A stretch of 64,000 nt of DNA from Arsenophonus nilaparvatae. GTDB lineage: Bacteria > Pseudomonadota > Gammaproteobacteria > Enterobacterales > Enterobacteriaceae. Under the pieces are notes generated by a model, which searched no databases, had not been told where the DNA came from, and saw only the letters and a program-made list of their open reading frames with translations. This document shows positions 37,027-46,224 of the stretch, one piece after another. The position numbers and the translations under genes were made by a program. The DNA lies in assembly GCF_000757905.1 (NCBI RefSeq), contig NZ_JRLH01000005.1. One strand, 5' to 3'. Each line of letters starts with the position of its first letter. The first letter of the stretch is position 1.

Positions 37027-37725
37027 TTATTTCAGCTCTTCAGGTAAAACGGCAGGATATCCGTTGATACCATCAGGCATTTTTATCGCTGCGGGAATAG
37101 ATTCCTGTTGTCCCAAAAAGCGGGGTTCACTTTTTAATATATAGAGATCAATTAGGGCATTAATACGGGCAAAAACCTCGCGTAAACGAACTTTAATGAT
37201 TTTTTTGGGTGAGGAAACTGCATAGCACTGTGCATCAATCCCTTTTTTCATAGCGATAAATAATGCTCTTTCACAATGGAAACGTTGGGTAATAATAGTA
37301 AAATTGTTAGTGGCAAACACTTGGTGAGTTCGGACAACCGAATCCAATGTTCTGAAGCCTGCAAAATCTAACACAATTTTTGCCGCTGGGATACCAGCTG
37401 AGATCAGATCTCTACGCATGGTGATAGGTTCATTATAATTGTAATGGGCATTATCACCGCTAACCAGTAAGTATTTTATTTTACCGCTATTATAAGCGTT
37501 AATGGCACCTTGAATTCGATACTTATAGTATTCATTAGGTAAACCAGCAGAATAATATTTTGACGTACCTAAAATCATACCAACGCTGCGAGGTGGTAAT
37601 TTTTTTACATCATCATAGATATAGTCAGCAGTTTTCCAACTAATCCAACGATCGAATGCTAGAGTAGCAACGATTGCTGTTACTATAATGGTAAGTAAGC
37701 TATAAATAAGGAATTTCCTCATCAT
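37027..37725 (-). CDS. sanA: Envelope permeability protein SanA (DUF218/ElyC family)
   Basis: 232 residues. One N-terminal membrane anchor (FLIYSLLTIIVTAIVATLAF) and a periplasmic-facing DUF218 domain with GMILGTSKY, LLVSGDNAHYNYNEP, MRRDLISAGIP, RTLDSVVRTHQVF and TQRFHCERALFIA. Loss of SanA in E. coli increases vancomycin entry at high temperature, so it contributes to the outer barrier. In E. coli several genes (yeiST, mgl, galS) lie between it and yeiB; here they adjoin. Confidence 0.94.
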   Translation of the reverse strand: MMRKFLIYSLLTIIVTAIVATLAFDRWISWKTADYIYDDVKKLPPRSVGMILGTSKYYSAGLPNEYYKYRIQGAINAYNSGKIKYLLVSGDNAHYNYNEPITMRRDLISAGIPAAKIVLDFAGFRTLDSVVRTHQVFATNNFTIITQRFHCERALFIAMKKGIDAQCYAVSSPKKIIKVRLREVFARINALIDLYILKSEPRFLGQQESIPAAIKMPDGINGYPAVLPEELK

Positions 37726-38085
37726 TTATGCCTATAGATTACAGGATAGAGAAAGTCAGCTTAATAAGGGCTATTTTACTTATTATCATGTGCGGCCCCT
37801 GATTAATTCAACAGCTTATTGCTAGATAAGACTTATAATAGTCAGAAGGCAGCAAGTTTGTAAATACGATATTCAGACTAGCTGAAATTACCTCCAATTA
37901 GTTGCTTTAACACATTGTTCAAGGCTACTGTGGCGACTGACTAGATTGGATTTAAATTTATTCAGCCAAAATAACCTAAAAATTAAAGTTACCGCCCGCC
38001 AGTGAGATAGTGAGATTAATTTTTCTACATAAAATAGACAGAAAGTGATTAATATGTTGTTGATTCATTTTTTATAGCTAATCAT
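37726..38085. other. Intergenic stretch where cdd lies in E. coli
   Basis: 360 bases between sanA and yohK. In E. coli the cytidine deaminase gene cdd occupies this position. I find no recognisable cdd fragment, only AT-rich sequence, so the deletion looks old. Confidence 0.55.
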
Positions 38086-38781
38086 TTAATGTAATAAATC
38101 GATTATTAAAGGAAAAATGAAAGGGGCAATTAATGAGGTGATTATGCCACACGTCATTAATGCGAGAGAACTATAGGCACCTTCAATGTAGTTTATCTCG
38201 GCGCTACGTGCAGTACCTACTGCATGTGAGGCTGCTCCCATCGCTAATCCTCGAGCAATAGGTTTTTTTATCCGCAAAAAATTAAACAGTAAATGCCCAA
38301 ACATAGCACCAAAAATGCCAACTAAAATCACACAAGCTGCACTGATGGCTGGTATGCCGCCAATCCCTTGTGAAACCGCCATCGCAATCGGTGTTGTAAC
38401 AGATTTTGGTAATATTGAAGCAGCCATTTCGACGCTCGCGCCTGTCCATAACGCAATAGCGGTTCCTGTGACCATAGCAATCAGACTCCCAATAAAACAA
38501 ACACTAATAATGGATTTCCATTGGGCACGAATTTGATGTAATTGCTCGTATAATGGCAAAGCCAAGGCGATAACTGCCGGCTGTAACAAATCATTGAGAA
38601 TACGGCTACCAGAGAAATAATGGCTATATGAAGTATGTGTTATTAGTAAAGTAGCAATAATGATAGTGATTGAAATTAACAGCGGATTTAAAATAGTTAA
38701 TCGGTATTTTTGGGATAATTTTCTCGCTAATAAGAAAACGATAATAGTAAAAGGTAGTGACCACCAGATATGATTTAACAT
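38086..38781 (-). CDS. yohK: LrgB family inner membrane protein YohK
   Basis: 231 residues, six or more hydrophobic helices; LPKSVTTPIAMAVSQGIGGIPAISA and RGLAMGAASHAVGTARS are LrgB hallmarks. Pairs with the LrgA-like YohJ; Gram-positive relatives modulate autolysis and pyruvate uptake. Starts 5 bases after the yohJ stop. Role in enterobacteria: cytidine/deoxycytidine uptake has been suggested, and other family members carry glycolate or pyruvate. Confidence 0.92.
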   Translation of the reverse strand: MLNHIWWSLPFTIIVFLLARKLSQKYRLTILNPLLISITIIIATLLITHTSYSHYFSGSRILNDLLQPAVIALALPLYEQLHQIRAQWKSIISVCFIGSLIAMVTGTAIALWTGASVEMAASILPKSVTTPIAMAVSQGIGGIPAISAACVILVGIFGAMFGHLLFNFLRIKKPIARGLAMGAASHAVGTARSAEINYIEGAYSSLALMTCGIITSLIAPFIFPLIIDLLH

Positions 38782-38786
38782 TGTTG

Positions 38787-39239
38787 TTACTCGTTATTTG
38801 GCCTATTTTTTTGCTTAATTTGTTTTTTCTGCTGCTTACCAGCATCCGAGGTATTTATATTAGGGTCACGATGAATACAGTGTGAGCTATAAGCAACAAT
38901 AATCATAATAATTAAGGTACTAATAATGCAGGAGAGTAAAATAGGGATAATTTGTTGGCTAAGCATATCATAATAATTCATTATGCCTACCCCGATTGGA
39001 ATAAATAGCAATGTCATATTTTTGAGTAGCAAATGACAGCCCGGTTGTATCCAGTGGACAGGTATGATTTGGACGGTTAATAAGCTAAACAACACCAGCA
39101 TGCCAATTATACTTCCAGGCAGAGAAAAAGGCAGTAAATTTGATATTAGGTTTCCTATTATTAGGCAGAGATAAATGAGTAAAAAAGCGCGTAAATATTG
39201 CCAACTAATATAAAAGATATTTTTGCAAAACAACATCAT
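38787..39239 (-). CDS. yohJ: LrgA family inner membrane protein YohJ
   Basis: 150 residues from ATG 39239, preceded by AGGA; the open frame back to 39344 has no RBS. Four hydrophobic helices, LPGSIIGMLVLFSLL and LLFIPIGVGIMNYYD typical of LrgA/CidA holin-like proteins. The C-terminus is an extra basic tail of about 20 residues (KQQKKQIKQKNR) longer than E. coli YohJ. Forms a pair with YohK. Confidence 0.9.
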   Translation of the reverse strand: MMLFCKNIFYISWQYLRAFLLIYLCLIIGNLISNLLPFSLPGSIIGMLVLFSLLTVQIIPVHWIQPGCHLLLKNMTLLFIPIGVGIMNYYDMLSQQIIPILLSCIISTLIIMIIVAYSSHCIHRDPNINTSDAGKQQKKQIKQKNRPNNE

Positions 39240-39371
39240 ACCAGTCCTATAACAAAACATACTGATAATACAATTAGCCCACTTAATGTGCCAGGCTGGT
39301 GTAGTCACTGGGATTAAAAATGGCGAAAATACAATTGTCGCCATTTTGATTTAATGCTTTTTATTGTTAAT

Positions 39372-41399
39372 CTATTTTACTTGCATGCCGGGCTTGGCGC
39401 CAGCATCTGGAGTTAATAGAAAGATATCTTTGTTACCAGGACCGGCGGCTAATACCATCCCTTCTGAAACGCCAAAACGCATTTTTCGTGGTGCTAAATT
39501 AGCGACCATGATCGTTAAGCGCCCTTCAAGTACTTTCGGATCAGGATAAGCCGCGCGAATACCAGAAAAAACTTGTCGGCTGCTATCACCTAAATCTAAT
39601 TGGAGTTTTAGCAGCTTATCGGAGCCTTCGACGAAATCAGCTTGCTTAATCAAAGCAACTCGTAAGTCGACTTTGTTGAAGTCATCAAAACTGATGACAT
39701 CTTGGAAAGAATTTTCGCAATCTTGTTGATTAGTCATTGTTTGCGCCGTTATATTTTCGCTAGATGCCGCTAACATAGCGGTTACATTGTTCATTTCGAT
39801 TCGCTGGAATAAGGTTTTAAATGGCGTAATTTCATGATTTAGCAAAGGGTCGCTAATATCATCCCAGTTTAGTGAAATATTTAAAAAAGTTTCTGCCCGG
39901 TTGGTGAGTCCCGGTAATATAGGTTTTAAATAAGTCATTAGCACGCGAAATAAATTGATACCCATCGAACAGATATCATGTAAATCTTGTTCGCGACCTT
40001 CCTGCTTAGCAACTACCCAGGGTGCTTGCTCATCGATATAACGATTGGCTAGATCGGCAAGTAACATAATTTCACGAATCGCCTTATTGTATTCACGATG
40101 ACAAAATTGTTGACCAATTTTGTCTGCTGCGGCAATAAATTGCTGGTAAAGCTCAGGAGCTGCAAGTTGCGATGATAACATACCATCAAAGCGTTTATTG
40201 ATGAATCCAACATTGCGAGCCGCGAGGTTGACGACTTTATTCACGATGTCGCTATTTACCCGTTGGACAAAGTCTTCTAAGTTAAGGTCAATATCATCAA
40301 TGCGGGAAGAAAGCTTAGCGGCATAATAGTAACGTAAACAATCAGCATCCAGCTGATCTAAATAGGCGCGCGCGGTAATAAATGTACCCCGTGATTTGGA
40401 CATTTTTGCGCCATTTACAGTGATATAACCGTGAACAAAGATATTGGTAGGCTTACGATAACCACTACCTTCTAATATTGCTGGCCAAAATAGGCTATGG
40501 AAGTAGACAATGTCTTTACCGATAAAGTGATAAAGATCGGCAGTAGAATCTTTGTGCCAATAACTATCGAAATCAATATTGGGTTGTTTGTCACATAGAT
40601 TTTTAAATGTCCCCATATAACCAATAGGAGCGTCTAACCAGACGTAAAAATATTTGCCATGCTCATTAGGGATTTCAAAACCGAAGTAAGGGGCATCACG
40701 AGTAATATCCCATTGCTGTAAACCCGCCTCAAACCACTCTTGCATTTTATTTGCCACTTGTGGTTGCAAAGCCCCTGAGCGTGTCCAAGTTTGCAGCATA
40801 TGACTAAATGCGGGTAAATCAAAGAAAAAATGCTCTGTTTCACGCATTTCAGGCGTTGCACCAGAAATCACCGAGTGGGGATTGATAAGTTCTGTTGGGT
40901 TATAAGTTGCTCCACAGACCTCACAATTATCACCGTATTGATCAGCGGCTTGGCATTTTGGGCAACCCCCTTTAACAAAGCGATCAGGTAGAAACATACC
41001 TTGCTTAGGATCATAAAGTTGCGAGATAGTTTTGTTTTTGATATAGCCACTCTTTTTTAGTGTTAAATAAATTTGTTCAGATAATGTTTTATTTTCTACA
41101 CTATGAGTTGAATGGTAATTATCATAACTAATGGCAAAGTCAGCAAGATCATGTTGATGTTCCTGATTTACTTTACTAATCATCTCCTCAGGCGTTATAC
41201 CTAATTGCTGAGCTTTTAGCATAATTGGAGTGCCATGGGCATCATCGGCACAAATAAAGTAAACCTGCTTGCCGCGCATTCGTTGATAACGAACCCAAAT
41301 ATCGGCCTGAATATGCTCTAACATATGGCCAAGGTGTATTGAACCGTTAGCATAAGGTAACGCACAGGTTACCAAAAGTTTTTTCGCGACTTGAGACAT
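39372..41399 (-). CDS. metG: Methionyl-tRNA synthetase
   Basis: 675 residues, class I synthetase. HIGH box HLGH at 22-25, zinc-knuckle cysteines in CPKCQAADQYGDNCEVC near residue 145, KMSKS box GAKMSKSRG near residue 333, and a C-terminal tRNA-binding dimerisation domain (VALIKQADFVEGSDKLLKLQLDLG region). Divergent from mrp as in E. coli. Intact. Confidence 0.97.
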   Translation of the reverse strand: MSQVAKKLLVTCALPYANGSIHLGHMLEHIQADIWVRYQRMRGKQVYFICADDAHGTPIMLKAQQLGITPEEMISKVNQEHQHDLADFAISYDNYHSTHSVENKTLSEQIYLTLKKSGYIKNKTISQLYDPKQGMFLPDRFVKGGCPKCQAADQYGDNCEVCGATYNPTELINPHSVISGATPEMRETEHFFFDLPAFSHMLQTWTRSGALQPQVANKMQEWFEAGLQQWDITRDAPYFGFEIPNEHGKYFYVWLDAPIGYMGTFKNLCDKQPNIDFDSYWHKDSTADLYHFIGKDIVYFHSLFWPAILEGSGYRKPTNIFVHGYITVNGAKMSKSRGTFITARAYLDQLDADCLRYYYAAKLSSRIDDIDLNLEDFVQRVNSDIVNKVVNLAARNVGFINKRFDGMLSSQLAAPELYQQFIAAADKIGQQFCHREYNKAIREIMLLADLANRYIDEQAPWVVAKQEGREQDLHDICSMGINLFRVLMTYLKPILPGLTNRAETFLNISLNWDDISDPLLNHEITPFKTLFQRIEMNNVTAMLAASSENITAQTMTNQQDCENSFQDVISFDDFNKVDLRVALIKQADFVEGSDKLLKLQLDLGDSSRQVFSGIRAAYPDPKVLEGRLTIMVANLAPRKMRFGVSEGMVLAAGPGNKDIFLLTPDAGAKPGMQVK

Positions 41400-41617
41400 A
41401 GTAAGGATCTAATTCCCATAAAAATTGAACAATAATTTGATGTTAACTGATTGCGTTTTTTCCGGCTAGGCCTGAACATGAATAATCAATCATTATTTTA
41501 TCGTAATTTTGCTTGATAAGCGTCGTTTTTATTATCTATTTATCTTAATTAAATTGTTCTCTGGTATGATGTAGTGATTAATTGTTGATAATTTAATACT
41601 AAATAAAAGGAGCTGCG

Positions 41618-42733
41618 ATGAATTCAGGATCCTTCAAACAAACAAAAGCAAAAAAGTTAACTCAGCAAGTTGCTGAGGTTTTAGACACATTTTCTCATCC
41701 GACACTGCAAAGTAATCTGAGTACATTAAAGGCATTATGTCATTGTGTATTACTCGATGATGTTTTACATATTGAATTAGTCATGCCCTTTGCCTGGAAA
41801 ACACCTTTTAAGTTATTAATTGAGCAGCTGACACCGCAATTACGAAAAATAACTGGCGCGCAAACAGTAGAGTGGGAATTACGTCATAATATCAATACAT
41901 TACGTAGAGCGAATAATTTGCCTGGTATTAATGGAGTGCGTAATATTATCGCTGTTAGTTCAGGTAAAGGAGGGGTTGGCAAATCAACCACGACAGTGAA
42001 TTTGGCGTTGGCATTAGCGCAAGAAGGAGCGAAGGTAGGTATTCTGGATGCTGATATTTATGGTCCCTCTATTCCGACTATGTTGGCAACTAAAAATCAG
42101 CGGCCCACATCACCTGATGGGCATCATATGGTACCTATAATGGCTTATTATGGGCTAGCGACTAATTCAATTGGTTATTTGATTAATGATGATAATGCGA
42201 TGATATGGCGTGGTCCAATGGCTAGCAAGGCTTTGATGCAAATGTTACAGGATACCGAATGGCCAGATTTAGATTATTTAGTGATTGATATGCCACCTGG
42301 AACTGGTGATATTCAATTAACCTTAGCACAGAATATACCCGTTACCGCGGCGATTGTCGTTACCACACCACAAGATATTGCTTTGCTTGATGCGATGAAA
42401 GGCATCGCGATGTTTGACAAAGTAAAAGTGCAGGTATTGGGTATTGTTGAAAATATGAGTCTACATATTTGTAGTAATTGTGGTCACGTAGAGCCTATTT
42501 TTGGTTCAGGTGGAGCAGAAATATTGGCTGAAAAATACCAGTGCAAGCTGTTAGGTAAGATCCCATTACATATTTCTTTGCGTGAGGATTTAGATCAAGG
42601 TCAACCGACAGTAATGCGCGATCCTGATGGTGAGTTCGCTGATATTTATCGAGAAATAGCATCGACAATTTCTGCTCAGATGTATTGGGCAGGAGAAAAA
42701 ATTCCCACTGAAATTGCTTTCCGAGCTATTTAA
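41618..42733 (+). CDS. mrp: Iron-sulfur cluster carrier protein Mrp/ApbC
   Basis: 371 residues, RBS AAGGAG. N-terminal MIP18/DUF59-like region (1-90), then a P-loop ATPase with deviant Walker A SGKGGVGKSTT at 115-125 and the metal-binding CSNC motif near residue 282. Transfers 4Fe-4S clusters to target enzymes, which here would include MoaA, BioB and DinG. Followed by a good terminator. Confidence 0.95.
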   Translation: MNSGSFKQTKAKKLTQQVAEVLDTFSHPTLQSNLSTLKALCHCVLLDDVLHIELVMPFAWKTPFKLLIEQLTPQLRKITGAQTVEWELRHNINTLRRANNLPGINGVRNIIAVSSGKGGVGKSTTTVNLALALAQEGAKVGILDADIYGPSIPTMLATKNQRPTSPDGHHMVPIMAYYGLATNSIGYLINDDNAMIWRGPMASKALMQMLQDTEWPDLDYLVIDMPPGTGDIQLTLAQNIPVTAAIVVTTPQDIALLDAMKGIAMFDKVKVQVLGIVENMSLHICSNCGHVEPIFGSGGAEILAEKYQCKLLGKIPLHISLREDLDQGQPTVMRDPDGEFADIYREIASTISAQMYWAGEKIPTEIAFRAI

Positions 42734-42787
42734 ACTGATTAACTCCATAGCTTATTGATTGAAAATAAATATGTAGTGGTAATTATT

Positions 42788-42827
42788 ATTAGGTCTTGTT
42801 ATGAAAATTAGCCAGACCTAATTTTAA
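42788..42827 (+). terminator. Terminator of mrp
   Basis: Nine-base stem ATTAGGTCT / AGACCTAAT with a 17-base loop ending in ATTTTAAA, about 55 bases after the mrp stop. Confidence 0.65.
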
Positions 42828-42920
42828 ATGCTGGCAGATACTACAATAAGCCCTTATAATTCCGGCGCTCATAATATTTAATTATATTAATTTCTATTAT
42901 TTAAACTCAGGTTATTTAAA

Positions 42921-43562
42921 ATGGCTGATCCAGCACATAAGTGCGCTATTGTCGGTATATCAGGTGCTTCAGCATCGGGTAAAAGTCTTATTGCGAAAAC
43001 GCTTTATCATGAATTACGTACTCAAGTGGGTGACCACAATATTGGTGTGATTACTGAGGATTGTTACTATCGAGATCAACATGACATGCTGATGGAAGAA
43101 CGAGTGAAAGTAAATTACGACCATCCCAACTCAATGGATCATGATTTGCTTTTTCATCATCTTCAATTGTTGAAGGCAGGAAAAGGCATTGATCTGCCAC
43201 AATATGATTATACTCAGCATACACGTAAGCGAGAGAGCATTTTTTTTCAGCCTAAAAAAGTGATTATTATTGAAGGTATTTTATTATTAACCGATAAGCG
43301 CTTACGTAATAATATGGATTTTGCCATTTATGTTGATACGCCACTGGATATTTGCTTAGTAAGAAGAATTAAACGGGATGTCAATGAACGAGGAAGAACA
43401 TTAGATTCTGTTATTGAACAATATACTAAAACTGTTCGTCCAATGTTTCTTCAATTTATTGAGCCATCGAAACAATATGCAGATATTATTGTTCCTCGTG
43501 GCGGAAAAAATCGAGTGGCGATTGATATTCTAAAAGCTAAAATAGGGGAGTTCTGCCAATAA
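42921..43562 (+). CDS. udk: Uridine kinase
   Basis: 213 residues, salvage kinase for uridine and cytidine. P-loop GASASGKS at 15-22, then NYDHPNSMDHDLL, QYDYTQHTRKRE and RRIKRDVNERGR. First of the udk-dcd-asmA series, same order as E. coli. Intact. Confidence 0.97.
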   Translation: MADPAHKCAIVGISGASASGKSLIAKTLYHELRTQVGDHNIGVITEDCYYRDQHDMLMEERVKVNYDHPNSMDHDLLFHHLQLLKAGKGIDLPQYDYTQHTRKRESIFFQPKKVIIIEGILLLTDKRLRNNMDFAIYVDTPLDICLVRRIKRDVNERGRTLDSVIEQYTKTVRPMFLQFIEPSKQYADIIVPRGGKNRVAIDILKAKIGEFCQ

Positions 43563-43605
43563 TTATCTATAAATAGATTAGGCATTCTCGCAAGGAGATG
43601 GAAAA

Positions 43606-44208
43606 ATGCGACTTTGTGACCGTGATATAGTTAAATGGCTTGATGAAAAGAAATTGGTTATTGAACCACGCCCATCAATCGAACGGATCAATGGGGTAAC
43701 CGTTGATGTTTGTTTAGGCAATAAATTTCGAATATTTCAGGGCTATACTGCACCTTATATTGATCTTAGTGGGCCCAAAAATGAAGTTAATGCTGCATTA
43801 GATCGGGTGATGAGTGATGAAATTACCTTAAGCCATGATGATGCGTTTTTTTTGCATCCAGGTGAATTAGCATTGGCGGTCACTTTAGAATCAGTCACTT
43901 TGCCTGATAATGCTGTTGGTTGGCTTGATGGCCGTTCTTCTCTTGCTCGCTTGGGATTGATGGTGCATGTTACTGCGCACCGTATTGATCCCGGTTGGTG
44001 CGGTCAGATTGTGCTAGAGTTTTATAATTCAGGTAAACTGCCATTGGCACTACGGCCGGGTATGGTTATTGGCGCATTAAGTTTTGAAGTTTTATCCGGT
44101 TCAGCTGAGCGCCCCTATAATCGCCGTCAGGATGCAAAATATAAAAATCAACAAGGTGCGGTAGGGAGTAGAATTAGTGAAGATGATAAAAGTAATCATA
44201 AATTGTGA
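43606..44208 (+). CDS. dcd: dCTP deaminase
   Basis: 200 residues (E. coli 193; a few extra C-terminal residues). Makes dUTP from dCTP, the main route to dTTP. Active-site glutamate in QIVLEFYNSGKLPLALRPGM and the conserved GWLDGRSSLARLGLMVH block are present. RBS AAGGAG, 43 bases after udk. Confidence 0.97.
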   Translation: MRLCDRDIVKWLDEKKLVIEPRPSIERINGVTVDVCLGNKFRIFQGYTAPYIDLSGPKNEVNAALDRVMSDEITLSHDDAFFLHPGELALAVTLESVTLPDNAVGWLDGRSSLARLGLMVHVTAHRIDPGWCGQIVLEFYNSGKLPLALRPGMVIGALSFEVLSGSAERPYNRRQDAKYKNQQGAVGSRISEDDKSNHKL

Positions 44209-44348
44209 TATTTTAAGTTAATTAATTCGGTGTTTAGCTGAAATCATGCTATAACCAAAATAATTTTATTTTCTCAGGTCACGGAAAATAAGCTATCTAA
44301 AGATGAAGTCATTAATTGTTTGTTTGAATACCATTGATGGAGACAGTG

Positions 44349-46172
44349 ATGAAACGATTTTTGACCACATTAGCTATTCTGATGGTGGTTATTTTAGCAG
44401 GCTTAACGGCGCTAGTGTTGCTCGTTAATCCCAATGATTTTCGTCACTATTTAATTGATAAAGTTGAACAAAAAAGCGGATATCATTTAGTTTTTCAAGG
44501 CGAAATGCGTTGGCATGTATGGCCTAGGCTAAGTATTATTACTGGGCCGATTTCACTCACCGCGCCGGGCGCGACTAAGCCGGCCATTAGTGCAGATAAC
44601 ATGCGGCTTGATGTCTCCTTATGGCCGTTAATTTCCCACCAACTGTCTGTTGAACAGATTGTAATCAGTAATGCAGTTTTGCGCGCTACTCCAGATAGTG
44701 AAGCAAAATCAAATCCAGATGCCCCGATTGCTCCAGAAGGTCTTAACCGTATTAGTAGGAAAAATAATAATGATAGCAAATGGTTATTTGAGATTAATAA
44801 AATAAAACTAACTGATAGTTTGTTAATTTGGCAGTTGGATAATGATACCCAGCTAAATATGCGTAATATTATGTTGTCGCTCAGCAGGGAAGATGATCAT
44901 TTCATTAGCGTTAATTTTAGTAGCAATGTGAGTAAGGATCAGCAAGATCTCACTTTTTCTTTAAAAAGTAAGTTAAATATTGCAGATTATCCGCATCAGA
45001 TTGCTGGGGAAATTAATCAATTAGAATATAAAATTAGTGGTATTAATTTACCAACAGATGGCATTAGCGGCAATGCAACTTTATTGTTTGATTATTTGCA
45101 TGATCAGCAACCAATATTAACCCTGTCTAATTTAGCTATTGACGTCAATGATAGTAATTTAACTGGAAATTTAGTTGCTCATTTAGGTAAATCACCAGAT
45201 TATCAATTAAATATTACTTCCACAAAACTGGATCTAGATAAGATTTTAGGTTGGCCATCTTTATTACAACCTTTAACAGAGACAAAGATAACGCCTCAAG
45301 TAAGTCCTAAGCCTGTTATTGCGACGATTGAAACCGATAGTTATGATTTAAGTTATTTAAAGCAATTCCCATTTCAAGCAACAATCTCTGCCGATAAACT
45401 TATATATCGAGGTTTAGTTGTTGATAGCTTTAAGTCTAAGATAACCAATAAAAAAGCGTTATTAAATGTTAGTCAGCTAGAAGGTGGATTATTAGGTGGA
45501 AATTTTGAATTACCTATTAGTTTAAATTATCAAAATAGTCCGGTTATTGTCACGGCTAAGCCCAAATTTAATCATGTTAGGTTGGCTCCTTTGCTGCAAT
45601 CCTTTGACATGCCGACCAAACTAGATGGTTCATTGATGTTAGCAGCAAATTTATCAGGGCCTGGATACGATAAATTTGCGCTGCTAAATTTTTGGTCCGG
45701 TAACGCTAATGTAATTTTATCCAAGGCACAGTTAACAGGATTAAATATAGCTTCACTGATCCAACACGCCTTTTCACGCCTTACTGATAAAATTGATACC
45801 CCGCAAAATCTTGACGATAATACCCAAATTGAAAATTTAACCGTTGATACAAAACTTAATAAAGGCATGCTATCGTTCTCAAATCTGGTTGCTTATTCAG
45901 ACGCTATGAGTATTGATGGCAACGGTTGGCTAAATTTAGCCGGGAAATCAGCAGACGTCAAATTGCTGGTTAATATCAATAAAGGCTGGTATGGAAATGA
46001 TAATTTTATTAATAAAATTAATCAATTGTCCATTCCTCTGCGTATTTATGGTAAGTGGAAAAATTTACAATATCAATTGAATATTGAAAAATTGCTGCGT
46101 GATGAGTTTCAATCGCAAGCTAAAAAAGCACTAGATAGTTGGTTAGAAAAAGAAGTTAAATCGAAAAATTAG
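44349..46172 (+). CDS. asmA: AsmA family outer-membrane assembly protein
   Basis: 607 residues from ATG 44349 (MKRFLTTLAILMVVILAGLTALVLL), which has GGAG six bases upstream; ATG 44337 and TTG 44334 are upstream alternatives. One N-terminal membrane anchor then a long beta-rich periplasmic body with DUF748/AsmA segments (RWHVWPRLSIITGPISL, ADNMRLDVSLWPLI). AsmA-like proteins are bridges that carry phospholipid to the outer membrane. Intact. Confidence 0.94.
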   Translation: MKRFLTTLAILMVVILAGLTALVLLVNPNDFRHYLIDKVEQKSGYHLVFQGEMRWHVWPRLSIITGPISLTAPGATKPAISADNMRLDVSLWPLISHQLSVEQIVISNAVLRATPDSEAKSNPDAPIAPEGLNRISRKNNNDSKWLFEINKIKLTDSLLIWQLDNDTQLNMRNIMLSLSREDDHFISVNFSSNVSKDQQDLTFSLKSKLNIADYPHQIAGEINQLEYKISGINLPTDGISGNATLLFDYLHDQQPILTLSNLAIDVNDSNLTGNLVAHLGKSPDYQLNITSTKLDLDKILGWPSLLQPLTETKITPQVSPKPVIATIETDSYDLSYLKQFPFQATISADKLIYRGLVVDSFKSKITNKKALLNVSQLEGGLLGGNFELPISLNYQNSPVIVTAKPKFNHVRLAPLLQSFDMPTKLDGSLMLAANLSGPGYDKFALLNFWSGNANVILSKAQLTGLNIASLIQHAFSRLTDKIDTPQNLDDNTQIENLTVDTKLNKGMLSFSNLVAYSDAMSIDGNGWLNLAGKSADVKLLVNINKGWYGNDNFINKINQLSIPLRIYGKWKNLQYQLNIEKLLRDEFQSQAKKALDSWLEKEVKSKN

Positions 46173-46196
46173 TTTTAGCTTAATATTCAACAAATG

Positions 46197-46222
46197 TAAC
46201 GCGCCATGATTAGCGCGTTATG
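46197..46222. terminator. Terminator between asmA and yegH
   Basis: TAACGCGC / GCGCGTTA stem with an 8-base loop, 22 bases after the asmA stop and followed by TGTTTTATG. It lies just outside the yegH stop, so it can serve both convergent genes. Confidence 0.75.
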
Positions 46223-46224
46223 TT

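Noticed and set aside
37019..37037. AGCTGAAA/TTTCAGCT hairpin between yeiB and sanA
   Set aside because: The loop is only three bases and no T-run follows on either strand, so it is not called as a terminator.
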